The notes under the pieces were generated by a model, which worked only from the letters and a program-made list of their open reading frames with translations, searched no databases and was not told where the DNA came from. DNA of 64,000 nucleotides from Pipra filicauda. Its lineage: Eukaryota; Chordata; Aves; Passeriformes; Pipridae. How positions within the stretch are numbered: the first letter of the stretch is position 1; every line of letters starts with the position of its first letter. Location: positions 744,001-808,000 of the forward strand of contig NW_024104366.1 of NCBI RefSeq assembly GCF_003945595.2, given 5' to 3'. A program made the translations under genes and the position numbers. Below are positions 22,621 through 37,300 of the stretch, in pieces.

Positions 22621-25600
22621 ACATTGCCATGGTTTGGTTGCAGATTTCCTCACTGGAAATCTCAACCCCTGATACTGAGATTTCTTCTTTTCAAACCACT
22701 TCTGTTAATCATCAGTGCCAAATGAAAAGCACTCTAAAAGTACAAGCAGAATTTGCTTATGCTCTTATTCTTTGGTTTACCAGGAATGGAACCTTCTGTG
22801 GTTGATTTTAGATACTATTTTAATTTTCTAATTTTTTTCATCCTAAACTTCTTTTTGCTAAATAGCCTTCATGTCCACCCACTGCTTGAGTCAAATCAGA
22901 ATATAAACACAATTCTATGTAACTTCTGTTACTTTGTTTCTAGAGCTGCAAACCTTGGGTACTATGGGATACCAAGCTAGGACATAAGTATGACATCTTT
23001 TTGCTATTTTTTATTCATTATTATAATTGTAATTAAAAATATTAGGTGGGGAGCCTTAAAGTTAGGTATCTCTGACATGTTCTCTGACATCTTGTGTTAG
23101 TGGTAGGCCGATATTTTGGCATATATTGTGCTTATTACTTGTATCTGAATTAGTGGCAATTATGAGTTCTCTGATCCTCAAAACAGACCACTTATTTAGA
23201 AGCATAAACAGACCTGAAGATTTACAAGTGGACAGACACGCTAATAAGTTTTTAATACCCTTCATTTCAAACTGCCATGAGCTCTCTTCACTTTGCTCTG
23301 TAAATGGATATCTAGGTTTCGGTTTGTAAGTATAATCTAAATATTTACATTATTGCAAGCACAGAAGATTTTTTCTTTCAACGGCATGAACTAGGATTTA
23401 AACTTTTTTTTTTTTTTAAAAGAAGCTTATGATAGTTTCTCTGACTTCAACTCCCTGGGGATGCAGGTAAACCATAACTGTCAAATTTTTTCAAGTTTGG
23501 AACTGAAAGGTATATTTTACTCCAGAGCAATACATTTTACACATAGTGCTGTTGCTGCTACCAGCCTGGATGAGAAGACAAGAGCTCTTAACTTCGGGGA
23601 AGACCTGTTTAAAGCCTGATTTTGCGGAGGAACAGGTTGCTGGGCTGAGGCACTGTGCACTGATGTGTGGGGCTACAGTGCCCTCTTGTGCAACTGAGCG
23701 CTGGTAAACAGCGGCTGATTCAAAAGGTCTCTCCAAAACACCTGGCTGCCAGAGAAGGAAGGAAAAGGAAGACAAAATCCTCTTCTGGCTGTGACCTTTT
23801 GCAGCTGTGTTTTAACCAGCAATTTATTTGGTCCTGTGATACAATGCAAATATAAGGACAGCCTTTGAGCTGTTACAGCTTAAAATGGGCTTTGCATTCT
23901 GCTAGTATTTTGGCATTAGCTGGAAAATGAACATTTACTATTTCTGTTGCAGTAATGCCCACAGGATCTGTTATGGAGAGGAGCTCCTGGATATGCTAGG
24001 TGCTGTCTCCAAACTCATAGGCTGGGTCTTTGCAGTGCTGTGGAGTTTCAACCGTGTAGGAAAAAATAAGTAACCAAGCCTGGTTATTCTTATGCAGAAA
24101 AAAACCCAGAAGTTTCCTCCTCTCTCCACCTCAAACCTGTCAGCTGCACTTCATCTGCCTCAGAAATTAGAGAGGTTGAATTAATATGTCTTGATTGGAA
24201 AAAAAGGAGAAAACTTAAAGGGAAGAAAGGGCACAGTGATCAGAACTAAGTGAGCAGGACAGACCCAGGAGGGTTTTGACACATTATCATTTGAAAATGG
24301 CAAAGCAAAAATCTGCTGTGACCACAGTGTTTCAAGATTACTGTAAGCCAAAACAAATACATGCCTACGCAAATAAGTTTAACTGTAACATAGAAAATTC
24401 AGGGATGTATCCCACTCATGTGATCAAATGCCTTTTGATCATTCTAAAAAGGGTAGCTACCCTTTTGGGGGTATAATTGATGACAAAACTGTGGGGATTG
24501 TAAGTGACAGTGACAACTAAGGAAGAATATTATCACTGTATTACCAAGACTTGAAATGTGTAAGCAAGAATATTAACATTAAAAAGTGAAAAATTCAAAC
24601 CTAGTTCCTCAATAGAGACCATCAAACTGTACAAACCTAGAAAAAAAGGACTTGACACATGTCTTTCCAAGTGTTACCTGCCTTCACTTCAGTTGAAGTG
24701 TCCATGGGAAGAGGAAACACGCAGTATCTCTGCAGTCAATGAAAAAAACAGATTGGGGTTTTTTTGTTTGTTTTGGGTTTTTTTGTTTGTTTGTTTGTTT
24801 TTGTTTGGTTGGGTTTTTTTAAATTTTTTATTTTGGGGGAGGAGTTGTTTGCTTTTTTTTGGTCTACCACACTTTTCCTCGATTAGCATGTAGATTCAGA
24901 AACCCACTTTTGTCTCATTTTAAACATTCTATTCTAAACATTTACTCTTGATGAAATAAACTGTGAGAATTCTACCCTAACTATATTTGACTGAGAGTCC
25001 ACAGAGGAGAGATATAAAAAGAGGAGAGATATAAAAAGAGGAGAGAGCTAGTAAGGTGAAATACAAACTGAACTGAGCAGCACAGAAAGGAGCAGAGAAA
25101 TGAGAAAGAAGGAAAGGATGGTATCCTGACTGGAAAATAGTCTGGCAGTGTGCCAGAACGTCTGTATGAAAGTAACTTGGAACAGAATTCAGCTATTAAA
25201 ATGCTGTCATCCTGCCCCTGTCTTCCAGTCCTCTTTGTGTGTCCCATCATGGTCTACAGTCTGTCCTTGTTGGGCACTAGACTTGCACCTGAAAGTACCA
25301 TCACCAGCCCATAAGGTGGGTAACGTGAGAGTCAGCTGGAAATACCGTGTCTTCTCACCTGAGAAGGGTGAGAAGGTTAGGGCCCTGTCACAGAAAGAAA
25401 GTGAGTGTGCCATAAAATTAGTTCATTCACCACTGTGCTTAATAAAGATAGGTTTTGTTACTAGTCAAACGCAAGGCACTCAGTTAATAATTATCTTAAA
25501 TATCACAAATTTGGCTTAATTAGTCTTTTTTCATCCTGGGATCTTATTAAGTGCCAGTGCTGCTCAGCAAAATGAAAATGTAAGAATGTATTTGTTATGT

Positions 25601-26055
25601 TCCATATTTATTGAATTGTATTTTTTCCACCTTAAGTACACTGCTTATATCAGCACAAGGTACTGGTAAAGCCTCTGCCTGCTGAGGGTTGTCCTGAAGA
25701 CCAGACTGACTTATTTGTGCAGTGCAAAGGTGTAAGGGGAGACATGAGCTCTGATTCTCCTGGAATAGTGCTTAGACTGAAACACCTTCCTAGAGAGTGC
25801 TTAACCAGGAAGTTTAACTCTGCAATAAATACATACTTTTTTCCTTTTTTTTTTTTAATTTTTTTTTTTTTTTTTGGCAAGGGAATAAGATGACATCACA
25901 TATTTCCAGCTGCAGTCTTTTGTTCCAAGCATGTGGCTGTAAACTTACTTATAAGGATTTTCCAGAGGTTTCAGCGTTTCCGAGGTATTTGCCACTTGGC
26001 AGGTCAACTTTCATATTGCTGAGAAATTTTCCTATTTCAAATGCAGCATCACCAA
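22620..26055. other. Intergenic DNA with low-complexity tracts
   Basis: No gene recognised. Contains homopolymer T or A tracts (about 23406-23420, 25847-25875) and a T/G-rich tract of GTTT and GGTTTTT words at about 24757-24840, plus the small tandem repeat listed separately. Confidence 0.6.
25004..25045. repeat. 17-bp tandem repeat, about 2.5 copies
   Basis: GAGGAGAGATATAAAAA occurs perfectly at 25004-25020 and 25021-25037, followed by a partial copy GAGGAGAG to 25045. The perfect match implies a recent duplication. Confidence 0.9.
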
Positions 26056-26058
26056 TGC

Positions 26059-26665
26059 CTACATGGACATATTGATTTTTTGGCTGTTGAAATCAGAGCA
26101 AGTTGTGCAATGCAGCAGCTGAAAGCCTTTGTTTTTCAGAAGAGCAAAGTGATCTTCCAGGTTGTCCGTTTTGTTCTTCACGATGGACACTGGTTCCAGT
26201 TGGAATAGGAAGGACCTCAGTAGGATCCCAGAGGTCCCGTCCCACACAGGAGAAAACCACAGAGTTGATCTCAGCAAGGCCATCCTCCATACTTTTACTT
26301 ACCTGCCAGGGATAAGCTGTCACTGAGCACTTTGCAGCTCTATGCAAATGCAGCTCTGAAGGAGCTCAGACCTAGCAGGAAGTGAGTGGACACCTTTGCC
26401 TATGGAAATGACACATGCCAGCTGATGTAAAAACACGGCTGAATAATGACACAACTGTAGGTACTGCTCAGGGAGGTGAGCTATCAGTCCCCAGAAAGTT
26501 GTGAAATCTGAATATATGTGCCCTGTAAAGCTGAGAAGGTGCCTGAAAGCATGTTTGATCACCTGAGATCCACGGTCGTTTGAAGTCCCATCTGCCCCAT
26601 TGGAAAACCATGTTGCGGATCGCGTTTACAGGAATGTCGGCTTCAAACATGGATGACCACAACTT
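26059..26665 (-). other. Possible decayed coding or repeat remnant, minus strand
   Basis: Several adjoining minus-strand frames have protein-like composition: WSSMFEADIPVNAIRNM at about 26610-26660, HLPEQYLQLCHYSAVFLH at about 26425-26480, and a stretch ending TAYPWQ followed directly by a perfect GTAAGT donor-like sequence at about 26300. Frames shift between pieces. It could be a retrocopy or old transposable element, or chance. I recognise no family. Confidence 0.2.
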
Positions 26666-29600
26666 GGCAGGTTCTGGGACAAGTGTGTTGATTGTGGGTA
26701 GAATCTTTTAAGTAACCCTGTGTTTGTGCAGGAGCACCTGGGGACAGCTATTTGCTGGCATAAAGTCTACGTAAAAAACAGAGGCTATAAGGTGAGTGGG
26801 CCTGCAGTTCATCTCTTGGCACAAAAGTTTTTTGAGCTAAGGGCATCAATAGCTTCTATTAGCAATGTGCTCATGTTGGACAATTTGCAATACCTAGGGG
26901 CAACGAACCAGAGGATTTAAGAACAAGTCACAAGTTAGCTCTAAGCTCAGAGTAAGTGGCTGCTGGAAGAAATAGGGCTTTTCTTTTGCAATAAGCAAAT
27001 AGTACTTACAAACCATATATTTACAAACATTCTGCATCTGCAGCTTTCCAAGAAGGAAAGTCTGGTCACTCTCATTTATTTGGACTACATGGTAATTTAT
27101 TTGCAAGGAAACTGAGTTTTAATAAGGTTATTCTATTTAAAAGAAAAATTATGTGTTTGTATCAGGCTGAAGGGATTTAAGTGTCTATTTAATACGCATG
27201 GGGTTTTGTGTACGTGAATACAACATATATGCTGGAGCTGTTGAAACAGGTTTTGTTTTTTTTTTTTTTAAGGCAAAAAGTAATTGATTATATAGAAGTG
27301 GAACAAGACAGCAGGGATTGATATGACTTTGACAGTCGATGGAGAGTGAAAATATTAGAGGAAGATGAAAATTCCCAGAAGTGAAGCACACATGTACCAG
27401 ACAGTGGTGAATTTCATGAGGAAAGAAAGACACAGATATTGCTGTCTGGTCAGTGCATCCTGCAGACTCTCCACTGTACCTACATTTGCCTTCTTTCATA
27501 GACTTAGGTTTATGCAGGATCAATAATGTTCTCTCAGTAGATGAGGTGTTTGTACATTGTTCTGTATGAAATGAATGAGTGAAATGAATTATTCGCAATT
27601 TGAAAAATTAGTTCATTTTCATTTGCAGAAAGTGAACATATAACGTGAAAAAGCACTGCCTGTGTACAAAAAATATCAAAGATACCTTTTTTGAAATATA
27701 TTTGGATTGTCTTTTGTATTTACCATTTTCTTGTTCTTCCAGCAGAGGGCAGGTTTGTGTCACAAAAACTGCTTGCTGACCGTGCCAGAATCCAGTGTGA
27801 AGTTCACCGGGCACGTTCAGTCCTTGTCAGAAAAAAAGTCTTATTCTATGGTAATTTTCCTTGAAAATACATCAGGTCTTCTTGGGTTTTTTGAGGGGTT
27901 GGTTTGTTTGTTTCTTTCTTTTTGGGGTTGAGGGCTTTGTTTTGGATTTTTGTTTGTTTGCTTGTTTTGGTTTTGTTTTTTTTAAGAACAAAATAAAAAA
28001 ACTGGATGGAATCCTATTAGTAATCTTCCTAAAAATCTAGTCCCCAAACGCATTCCTCTTGTTTTCTAAAATTGTTGTGAAATTGCCATTGGTTCTTTTC
28101 TCTCAGTGTAGTTCTTCCCTCTTTCTATCACAGTGGAATATCTAAAATGGTTTCAGCTTCAGCTTCATGTGAAGAGAACCAAGCGATGCACTTACTGTTG
28201 CATAGACATGACAAGGTGGTGTTCTGTTAAAGTTATATAGCATACGATACTGTCATACCAGCAAAACAACAATATAATTACAGCCCGGAGGCTAAAAATT
28301 GTAAAAAAAAAAATAATTGTATAATCCTGGCATGCAAAACATTGAGGAAAAAAATCAGGTGGTTACATATTGGTAACAAGCCCGAGCAGGGTTAACCACA
28401 TGCCCATGTTTGTGTAATTTTTCTCAATGCCATTTTGGTTTCAAAGTGACATGTTGTGGCAGTGCCAGAACAGGGTGTTTTGAAACAAAGGAGGCAAATG
28501 CTTTTCTAATTCATGTGTCAGCCCTAGGAATCCTGTTCTTTCTGATGCAACTACTTCACCTTGTGTTGCTTATGCGTGAATCAACAAGGCAGTTTGAACT
28601 CATCAATGGACGCACCAATTTCTGCTTCCTTAGTGTCTCAGCACTGCCTTTTTTTTTTTTTTTTGGTCTTTCATGTGATTTTGAGCCTTGGATTTTACTT
28701 TTTTTTTTCCAGTTGTCACTTTGCATCCCGTGCCCCCAAATGACATTGTGATGAAAATACACACATATCGCAGGCATTTGTATCTATTAGCCAGTGTTGC
28801 GATTCACTTTCCTATCTGCTATACAAATCTTAAAAAATATCGTTTTTTTCATGCACTGCGTTTTAGATCTGTGTAATTTTGAAAAGTATGAACTAGCACA
28901 ATAAGTACTGTACTCATCATCATAGTCTAATGTTTTGACAATCACTTTGAAATATCACCAGTATAGCCTGCTGCCAACAAGCTGTGCACTGCTGCGTTAG
29001 GAGTTTTTATTTGTCAGTGTTATCCAGGATAATGCCTCTTCCTCACCTTCGAGCTGGTTTTGTAGTTTCAGGTTGTCTGTTCTTAGGGGGATGGCAAGCA
29101 TTTTCCTTTGCATTTGGAAATTGGCTCTCACTCCCCCCAGTGTAAACATTAAGTTTGTTAACTGGATGAATCAGTAGTATCTAAAGAGTGAAGGAACTTC
29201 ACCAAATCAGGAAGCATAGCCTTCAGTTAACTGGTGAAATATTAGCGAGGACTCTTAACAGCCTCCAGCATGTAACTGTTGTGGCCAATACTGAACCCAG
29301 GTCTCCGGAGGTGGAAGACTAGAAAAACTGGCCCTAGGGACAGATACCTCTTCTAACTCCCATCACATTTCTAATAGTTACTAGGGCAGAATAATGTTTC
29401 ATGACCTTTGGGTTGTCCCATTACCACAACATAATCTAGCTGTGCAAGCTTTGCAAAGGTCACTGTAAAAATAAAAATATTTCCTGCTGTGATCCATACC
29501 CTCAAACACAAAGGAAAAGAAATATCTTAATAAATGTAGTGACATTTGCACTATAGGGCACAGTGCAAAGATCATGAACCATTATTCTGCACTAGTAATA

Positions 29601-30600
29601 ATGTCACCATTTTATTCTTGCCCAGTGGTTACTGTATGACATTTGTGCTTGCAGGGAAATTCCTGTGAATATCAGTAACTTAAAATACATTGCCTTGAGG
29701 GACTATCATTCTCCTACTGAAGTCAATGAAGTCAATTTGCCATTTGCTTACCAGTATCTGGGCATAGGACTGACCCAGCTTTTCTCATTATCAAAATTGA
29801 GATAGTTTTAAAGTGGGTTTAGTGTTTTGTTTTCCATTAAAAAGTATTTGTTCATTGAACCCCTGATGAAACATGTTTCTTAAAAGATTATAACAGGTAA
29901 TTTTATTATATCCATGAGAATTACCATGAGTGTATGTGTAGAAGACAGATTATGTGATGAGTTTTTCAGGGAAAAAAAACCCTAAAGTCCTAATACATCT
30001 AGGTACTTGTGTGACGATCACACAAATCACCTGGGAGACAGATGTTACCTAATATTTCTTCACTCTGTTCTTATGTGATAGATAAATATCTGTTTCCTCT
30101 ATTTCTCAAACAAAGAAATATATTAATTCAGAATTTCCTGACTGATATGACTGAACAATATAACTGAACCTACAGAATTCTTAGTAATGTGACCTGAGTT
30201 TCACAGGTGTGGAAGATCCTGGTTTTGTCTGATAGGCTCTGGTTCTTACACTGATTATTTGCAAATGCCCTGGAGCTGATTTTTTTTTCAGCTAAAGTAT
30301 GTCAGCCTTGGTCAGTCTCTATGAGATTATGACTGATCTCAGAAAGAAGCAGTGGAGGGTTTGTACACAGCTGTGGTCCATGTTGGCATTGGTCCTTGTC
30401 CAGAAACACATCCTAGCAATCGATATCTTTAATGTACCTCTGATAATATTTACAAGTCTGAGAAGAACTCTGCTCTTCCTCGTGTGTGAAGAAGAAGCAT
30501 ATCTTCTTTGTATTTGAAGAATTTGAGAGCTCAGTCACTGGTAGGATCCCTTAGTTCATTGCTTTGGATTAGATGGTGCCTGACTGTAGTAGTCAGGCTC
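26665..30600. other. Intergenic DNA, no gene seen
   Basis: AT-leaning sequence with T/G-rich tracts near 27870-27990 (TTTG words) and 28650-28710 (T runs). The 113- and 137-codon frames here (28410-28751 plus, 27185-27598 minus) resemble no known protein. Confidence 0.6.
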
Positions 30601-30699
30601 CACTATGAAAGAGATAAATATTTCCTTCTCCAGCTTCAGTACGTGTCTGTATCAGAGCAAAATACACCAGTTCTGAGGGAGGTGCACAGACTGTTATTT

Positions 30700-31330
30700 C
30701 TTAAGAGCTTGTGGTGACTAAAATTGTCCCCAGCTGCAGGGGATGGTTCATGTTTACAATTTGAGGAAGAAGGCAGCATTGTGTCATCCAGTGTGCCGTG
30801 TCCTGATTTATTCTCAAATGTTCCACAGCCAGGCTTGGACAGGAGGAAGGTTTTCCATGCAGTGGGTTGTGAAGGTGGAAGAGGGGCCAATGTTGATCAG
30901 GTGCATCCAGTAGTAGGACTTCATTGAACATGGGAACACAGTAAGTGGGATCTGGTGGCAAAAGAGCTGTAGCCTCTTTGTGATCCACTGAGCTGACGTC
31001 AGATGTCACACTGGCCTGCGGCTCTGTCTTGATCATGAAGTTTAACCCTGGCTTCAGACAAAAGTGAAGTGGGAATCATTCATGTGAGCCAACATGTCTA
31101 GTGCATGAGACTGAGCAAATTCAATAGTACAGGGCTGACATTCAAGATGTGCTTCACAGAGCTGTGGGAAGGACAGGGTCTGCTTCTCAAAGACCTAGTC
31201 ACTGAACAGCACAGACTGATCCTCTCCTTGTTTCCCTGCTCCTTTGCCAGGCCAGGAGAGCAGACAGACTTTCATAGTCTGTAGGCAGCTGAGTACAATT
31301 TTTCCTGTGGGTGGTAGTATTTAGAAAGTG
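30700..31330 (-). other. Unrecognised protein-like frames, minus strand
   Basis: One frame opens FPLHFCLKPGLNFMIKTEPQ and runs 111 codons from its Met at 31036 to 30701. Immediately upstream on the same strand another frame reads QTLSFPQLCEAHLECQPC, continues with protein-like composition and ends HMNDSHFTFV-stop. Frames change by small steps, as in a decayed coding sequence such as a retrocopy or endogenous element. I do not recognise either piece, and chance cannot be excluded. Confidence 0.2.
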
Positions 31331-34300
31331 TCCTGCCTTGCCACTTTGAGATTGCTATCACCCTCCCCTGATGGGATTAGGAGCCTGGCTTCACAGGCAT
31401 TGCCTGATCCAGCTGGCTTTCATAGGGATGAGGTGGATAGTGGTGAGAAAACAGGATGGGTGATGACTTTGTAGCTGTTCTAGTAATCTTTGCTTGGGGG
31501 AGGGGAGTGAGGGGAAGACATGGGGACAGTGTAAAAAGTTATAAATCTCATGCATAGCAGTAATTTCTTTAGCATTTGAAGGAAATTATCAGGGAGCAGA
31601 CATAAGTCATGCTTTTCTGACTCATTGTCCTGTTTTCAGACAGCATCCCCCTCCAGTTTCCTGCTGCCTGTAACACTACTATCCCAATTTATTTCTGTAG
31701 AAAGTTATCACCAGAATTTTTCTCTTTAGAAATATAATCAAAGAATTAATGTTGTCATACATGACATTTTGAAATGTACTGAAGTCACTGAGAAAATTAA
31801 CTCTCTTTTTTATTAAAAATAAAAAATAAAACAACACTTTTGTTATTTACAACCTGGATGATTTGAGATGCTCCCATGGGCCCTTTACTTCTTTAAGTAG
31901 AGTCTTCCCTTTGCTCCCAGATGGTCTTATCACAGGATGCCTACAGAGGGAAATAAAGTACAGTTTGATTTTGTAACAAATGGTTAAACTGGCTTGCTCT
32001 TCTCTCTTGCTTTGGAAGCAGGAAGATCCGCAGAGGAGAAATGTTTTGAACATCAGTGGCATACACAAAAAAACAGGAAGATGGTCTGTGAGGTACCAGC
32101 CTGCGTGTGTTTTCTTCTAAATCTGCTTTCTAATTTTGTTACTAATACAATGTCTGGGGGTACTGGGACTACTGAGGGCAGCTGCCCCTTTTCAAGCTTT
32201 AGATCCTGGAGGTGAAAGGCTGGTGTAACTTCGCAGTATCCTTGTGAAAGTTGCTGCGAAGACTGATTCTGCCACAGGTACTTTTGAAAGCTTGACTTAG
32301 CATGTCTCCATCAGCAGCCACAAATGCTTTCACCTCTAGGTCCAGAGTTTCAAGGATCGGCTTAGTCAGCAAGAGAAACTCGGTTGTTTCATTTGATAGC
32401 CTTTAATTAGACATGCATACCACATATAAATGCATAGATTATCTAATACCTCCTACTACAAATGTCTCACTGAAATTAATGAGGTTATTCAAAGAGTAAA
32501 CTATGAGTAATAATGAATAATATTAATACTCAGCATGACTAACAGTGGTAGGAGGGAGAGTCTTAATGACTTAGACAAAAAGGGTCTGCTGGGAGTCACC
32601 ATATGATTTGCACAAACAATTCCTTTTCAGAGTAGTGAAGCTGTTTCTTACTTGGAGCCAATCATTAAACTACAGAACCCATTTTATCAAAGACCTCCTG
32701 ATCTCTGTCTCTGTGCCTCTCTCAAGGCATAGCTTACATGTATGGCAGAAAATGAGTCATGGCCAGGCAGTTGGTCTTCTGATCCCTCTTCTGATTGGTG
32801 TAATCCACATCTTTGCAGCAACTTTTATGTGGAGATCATGTTTCAAAAAGCCTGTGACAAAGCTCCTCACAGAGTCCTATTTTTCATTTAACATGGGAGA
32901 GAGAGCGTGAGATGAGGAACTGGTTAAGCAATAAGAAAAAAGCAGAATGAGATCATATTTTGAAACAGTTAACGGTTCCTGGTGCAGTGCCTTGGATTCT
33001 ATCTGAGGTTAAGCCGTATTGTAACTTAAGTGTCTGTGAAGGACCTGGAAGAGTGGAAAAATGGATATAAAATTGACAGAGAAAAGCAACATTCATGAAA
33101 GTTGTTAAAAGTACAAAACATGAAATTGTTTTCCCTGATATGGGGTGTTACATGTTCAGCTGCTCTCCATAGATGTTACTGAATTTTTGAAGTCATTAAG
33201 ACAAACTGGTATGTGTGTATTACTGTAGAGTCATATACAATAAAATAGAATCTGCTGCCATTCTATTCCTCCTTACTATAATTGCAAGTTTTTGGGGAAA
33301 GACTTGCAGTGTAAGTTAGGTTGGAATGGGGAATGAGTAAATTAATATTCCTCCTCAAATACAAAGCAATCTGAACTCCTTCAGAATGAATACTGAAAGG
33401 GTGAATCTTTTTTGTCAGTCCTAAAACTCAAAACAGTTCCTTTCTAGTTCTTGTTTCCAGTTCTTGCCACTACTTCCCCATCTGTGGTAGCCTCTGCTTT
33501 TCTCATGACATATTTTTAGTAGTTTCATGCCACTAATACAAAAATCTGTGAAATGGTAACAATTTAATAACCTAGGGAAATCCTTGGTCAGGCTGGATTT
33601 AGGAAAATGAGGTTGAGAGGTTTGGAAAAGAGGCAAAGCTATATAGTTCCAGGGTTTTCCTAATGTATAATTTAGATTCTGATATGCCACCTAATTTTAA
33701 CAAGCTCCATGACTAGAATAGTAAATTAAAGGTATATCAGATAATTGACATTGAAAAACAAGTAATTTCAGGCTGTCCTAATTGAAAATGTTGTCTCGGA
33801 TTTACGATGCAGGTCTGGACCAGAGTAATATTTAGTAGTTTAATCTATTAAATGTCTTCTGTTGGTTAAGGAAAAATATATGAGTCAAGGTGTGAAAGGG
33901 TTAGTTCCAACAGAGTATCTCTTCCAGATACTATTTATGTATAATTAAAGCTCAGCTCAGAATAGTGTCTGTATTAGGGCCCCCCCCATCAAAAGCTAGG
34001 GTCAGCCTTCTCTTAGCAGTAGTTTTGCAATGTGAATAAATCACTAAAGGTGTAAAGTCGGTCAATCCATTTCAATTCTACTTTTATGTCTTACCCAACT
34101 CCAAGATTTCAGATGCTGTAGGCTAGTGTAAAACAAACCCTATGCTGCCTACCCTAAAGGAGAATATTACTGTAAACATTCTTGAAAAGCTGTATCATAA
34201 GCAGCATCTAAGGTGTGTAATTTTAAAATCTTGCTTGTAGTCTTTTCATTACAACCTTGGCCTAAAGATGATCAGGCCCAATCTGTTTAAATGTAGTTGT

Positions 34301-37300
34301 CAGCTGCCTGTTTGTCTGGTTACTGCAGTATTGCCTGTTCTGTGCCAGAAGGTAAGAGTTCTAAGGTGATGTGGATCCTGGGGGTTCAGTTAGCTACCAC
34401 AATGTGCCTTTTGCGTGAATTTGGCCAACACAACTACTCCTTTTCTGTTTGATGGATTAGATGAATAGGCTTCTTTACAGAAGAAGATGCAGCAGGTTGC
34501 TTGTATGAGGCAATGAGGGTCAGGCAGAGGGGCATTACAAAACTGATGAATGATTTTGATTGATGGAACTTTTATTCCTAGGCATGCAAGAATGGAAACC
34601 TCTTTTATAAGAGCTAACAGAAGGCATGCCAGAATAACAAGAATGTTCTTGTTGATCTATCTGCACATGGTATTGGATCTGTGGTCGTGATTAAGTAACA
34701 GCAGTTCTATCAAATGTTTGCAAAAGCGAGCAAGATCAACAGCACATTGAAACTGAATCCAGACCTCTGGAATATAAGCTTTGTGTAGGCTGTGCATGTT
34801 CATGTATCACAAGAGATTCACCATGAACACTCCCTGATCTTACCATATGGTGAATGCAGTGTGCTTTCAAGAGTGTAGTTTACTTGTGGCAAGTTGCAGT
34901 TTGCTGTTTCTTCTGGAATTTTCTCTGAGGTTTAAATCAAAGCCTTAAAGTGAGCACAGCCTATGTGTGTGGTTATTTACATACCGTGTGCATGTCACTC
35001 AGGAGCAAGCTAAGTTATCTTTTAAAGAGTGTTTAAACATTTGAATAAATTATGGGTGGAGTTGTTAGGGTTCTATCTTGTTTTGTTTACCGTGTTTTAT
35101 CTTGATAAACTACTGAAATGGATTCAGGAATTTCCATTGCAAAAGAATAATGTGCAATTAACTTTTATATGTGACAGCTGTTAATTACATCCTTCCCCTT
35201 GCAAAGGAGATTCTTCTGTGTGGTATAGCATTGTTGATATCTCTTACGTTAGTTTTTGTTGTATCCTCTAAATAAAGCCAAAGAGAGCAATACTGCAAAT
35301 GGAAGAAATTCTCGATACCTTTCAAATTACTCATCTACTGTGTTGGAAACTGTGAAGAAATCTTTCTTATTGTGTATCTTTCTTCGTCTGTTGTTTTGAA
35401 AGAAAAAATCTGCCACTAGCCAGCCAGAATTACCATTGAAGTCTTCAATAAGCAGCTGCTAGGAGTTTGACTTAGAAATGAGACAGAGACAAGTAGCAGA
35501 AAAAATCCACTCAAAGTGGGTGGGAAGAAAAGAGAGCTTTTAGGAGGTGGAATTTCTGTTATTCCTTTCTTGCAGTTATATTACTAAAAATTGCCTTTGT
35601 TTTTCAGCAGTGAAATACTGCTAGTGAACCATTCTGTCAAGGTAGCCTGTTAGGCCTGGACGTGTGTTTCAGATCAGCTCTTATGTTGGTGCTGATTCTT
35701 ATCCCAGTGAAGTTTTGCTGTTGACTTAATTGTGAACAGACAATGTTCTGTCTCCTTAATGGTTTATGAGCCCTGTATGTGATAGCTAGGATCTTCCATT
35801 TGCTCTCTAGGGAATGTGCTCTTCATTGTGCTCAAGACTGCCCATCTGATCCTGATGTATTGAGCTTCATTTTTATTATTTTACCAATAGAGTTAAATAA
35901 ACATTTCACAGATTTAATATTCAGTAATTCCAGTAGTCCACACCAGCATGGACTAAGCGAGTCTTAACAACTGGATAAATACATTTTAGCGAAATGACCA
36001 TGTTTACCGACAACAGTTTTCTCATCATTCCAGTGCTTGCACAACATTAACTATTGTACGACTTTTTTGCACTGACTGTCGTCACATTCTTCAAACTACA
36101 AAGAAAAACAAATCATTGCAAATAGGTTTGAACAGCTGGCAGTGAAGAAGCTGGAATGTACAAAATAACTCAAGAGAAGACTATTGAAGTGTTTGCTGAC
36201 TGCCAGTTGTTTGCTGACGATGGACATATTGGATCAGGCAAACACATCGTCCAGGAGTAAATCTAGACATGATCTGGAAACTCACCCATTTTAATTTGAG
36301 ACTCAAACATGTTTATTGTTTGTCCATTTTCTTTTTCCTTTTTGTCTACTTTTTTGCTTGCTGTCCATCTCTCTGTGTGTTTTCAACAGTTCCTGAGTTC
36401 TTCCTTGAGACAGAAGTGGAAGTACCAAAGGAATCTGGCAAGATAAATTATTTCAAACATGAATGAGTAACCCCAACCAGTTAACAATATTCACCCCTGC
36501 CTGGCATGGTTGTACTGTGGATGGCTTTGCGTGCTTGAGAGAGAGAGAGACGATGTGAGACTGGTTACTTAACCCTCACTGCAAGTGAGAGAAAACTTCA
36601 TAATACGGCTATTAAGCTTAGGCTTATGGATTTCTTGGAAGCAGAGATTGATGGAGGAGAAGGGGTAAGGCTCAGAGTTCAGGAATTCAGATGTTTTAAA
36701 TCTTTGTTTGAGAATGGGTTGTAAACAAATTACTTAACAAGTTACTTACTTTGGCAATGGAGATGGCCTAAGTAGCTCCTGTTTTCCTGTGTTAGTTCTT
36801 TTTCCCAGCCTCCTCATGTGCCCCTACAAGTTGTGCTGCTACAGCAGTGTTTGGGGTGGAGTTGTGGGTAGGATCAGAAGGCTGATCTGCCTGAAAAATA
36901 ACCTGGCTGTGTAACTTGAGTCAGGTCCCGGTGTGGTTCACTGTGCGGCCCTGGTGCAGTTGGTGTCCTGGCACAGGAAAGGGATGGTGTAGCAGCAGGT
37001 ATGAGCAGACGAGGGCCACGTGGAAGTAATGTAAACTGCTACTACCCAGTTTCTCTGTTATAGTGCCCGGAAGGACATGGCTCCAAGGTAGGTGGTTGGC
37101 AGAAGTATGTTGCCTGGGGGCTTTGCAACAGGCTGCCTGTGTGCAGTATGGGAGCGCTGTCAAGAAATGGGCTTGTGTCTGTTTGCTAGACAGCTACCTA
37201 CATGATGGGTATCTTGTCTCCTCAGCTTTCATTTCACCTCAAAGGAGGGGGAAGGTCTGGAAGCACCTCAAACTTGCAGCCACTTGGCAAGGGCAGAGGT

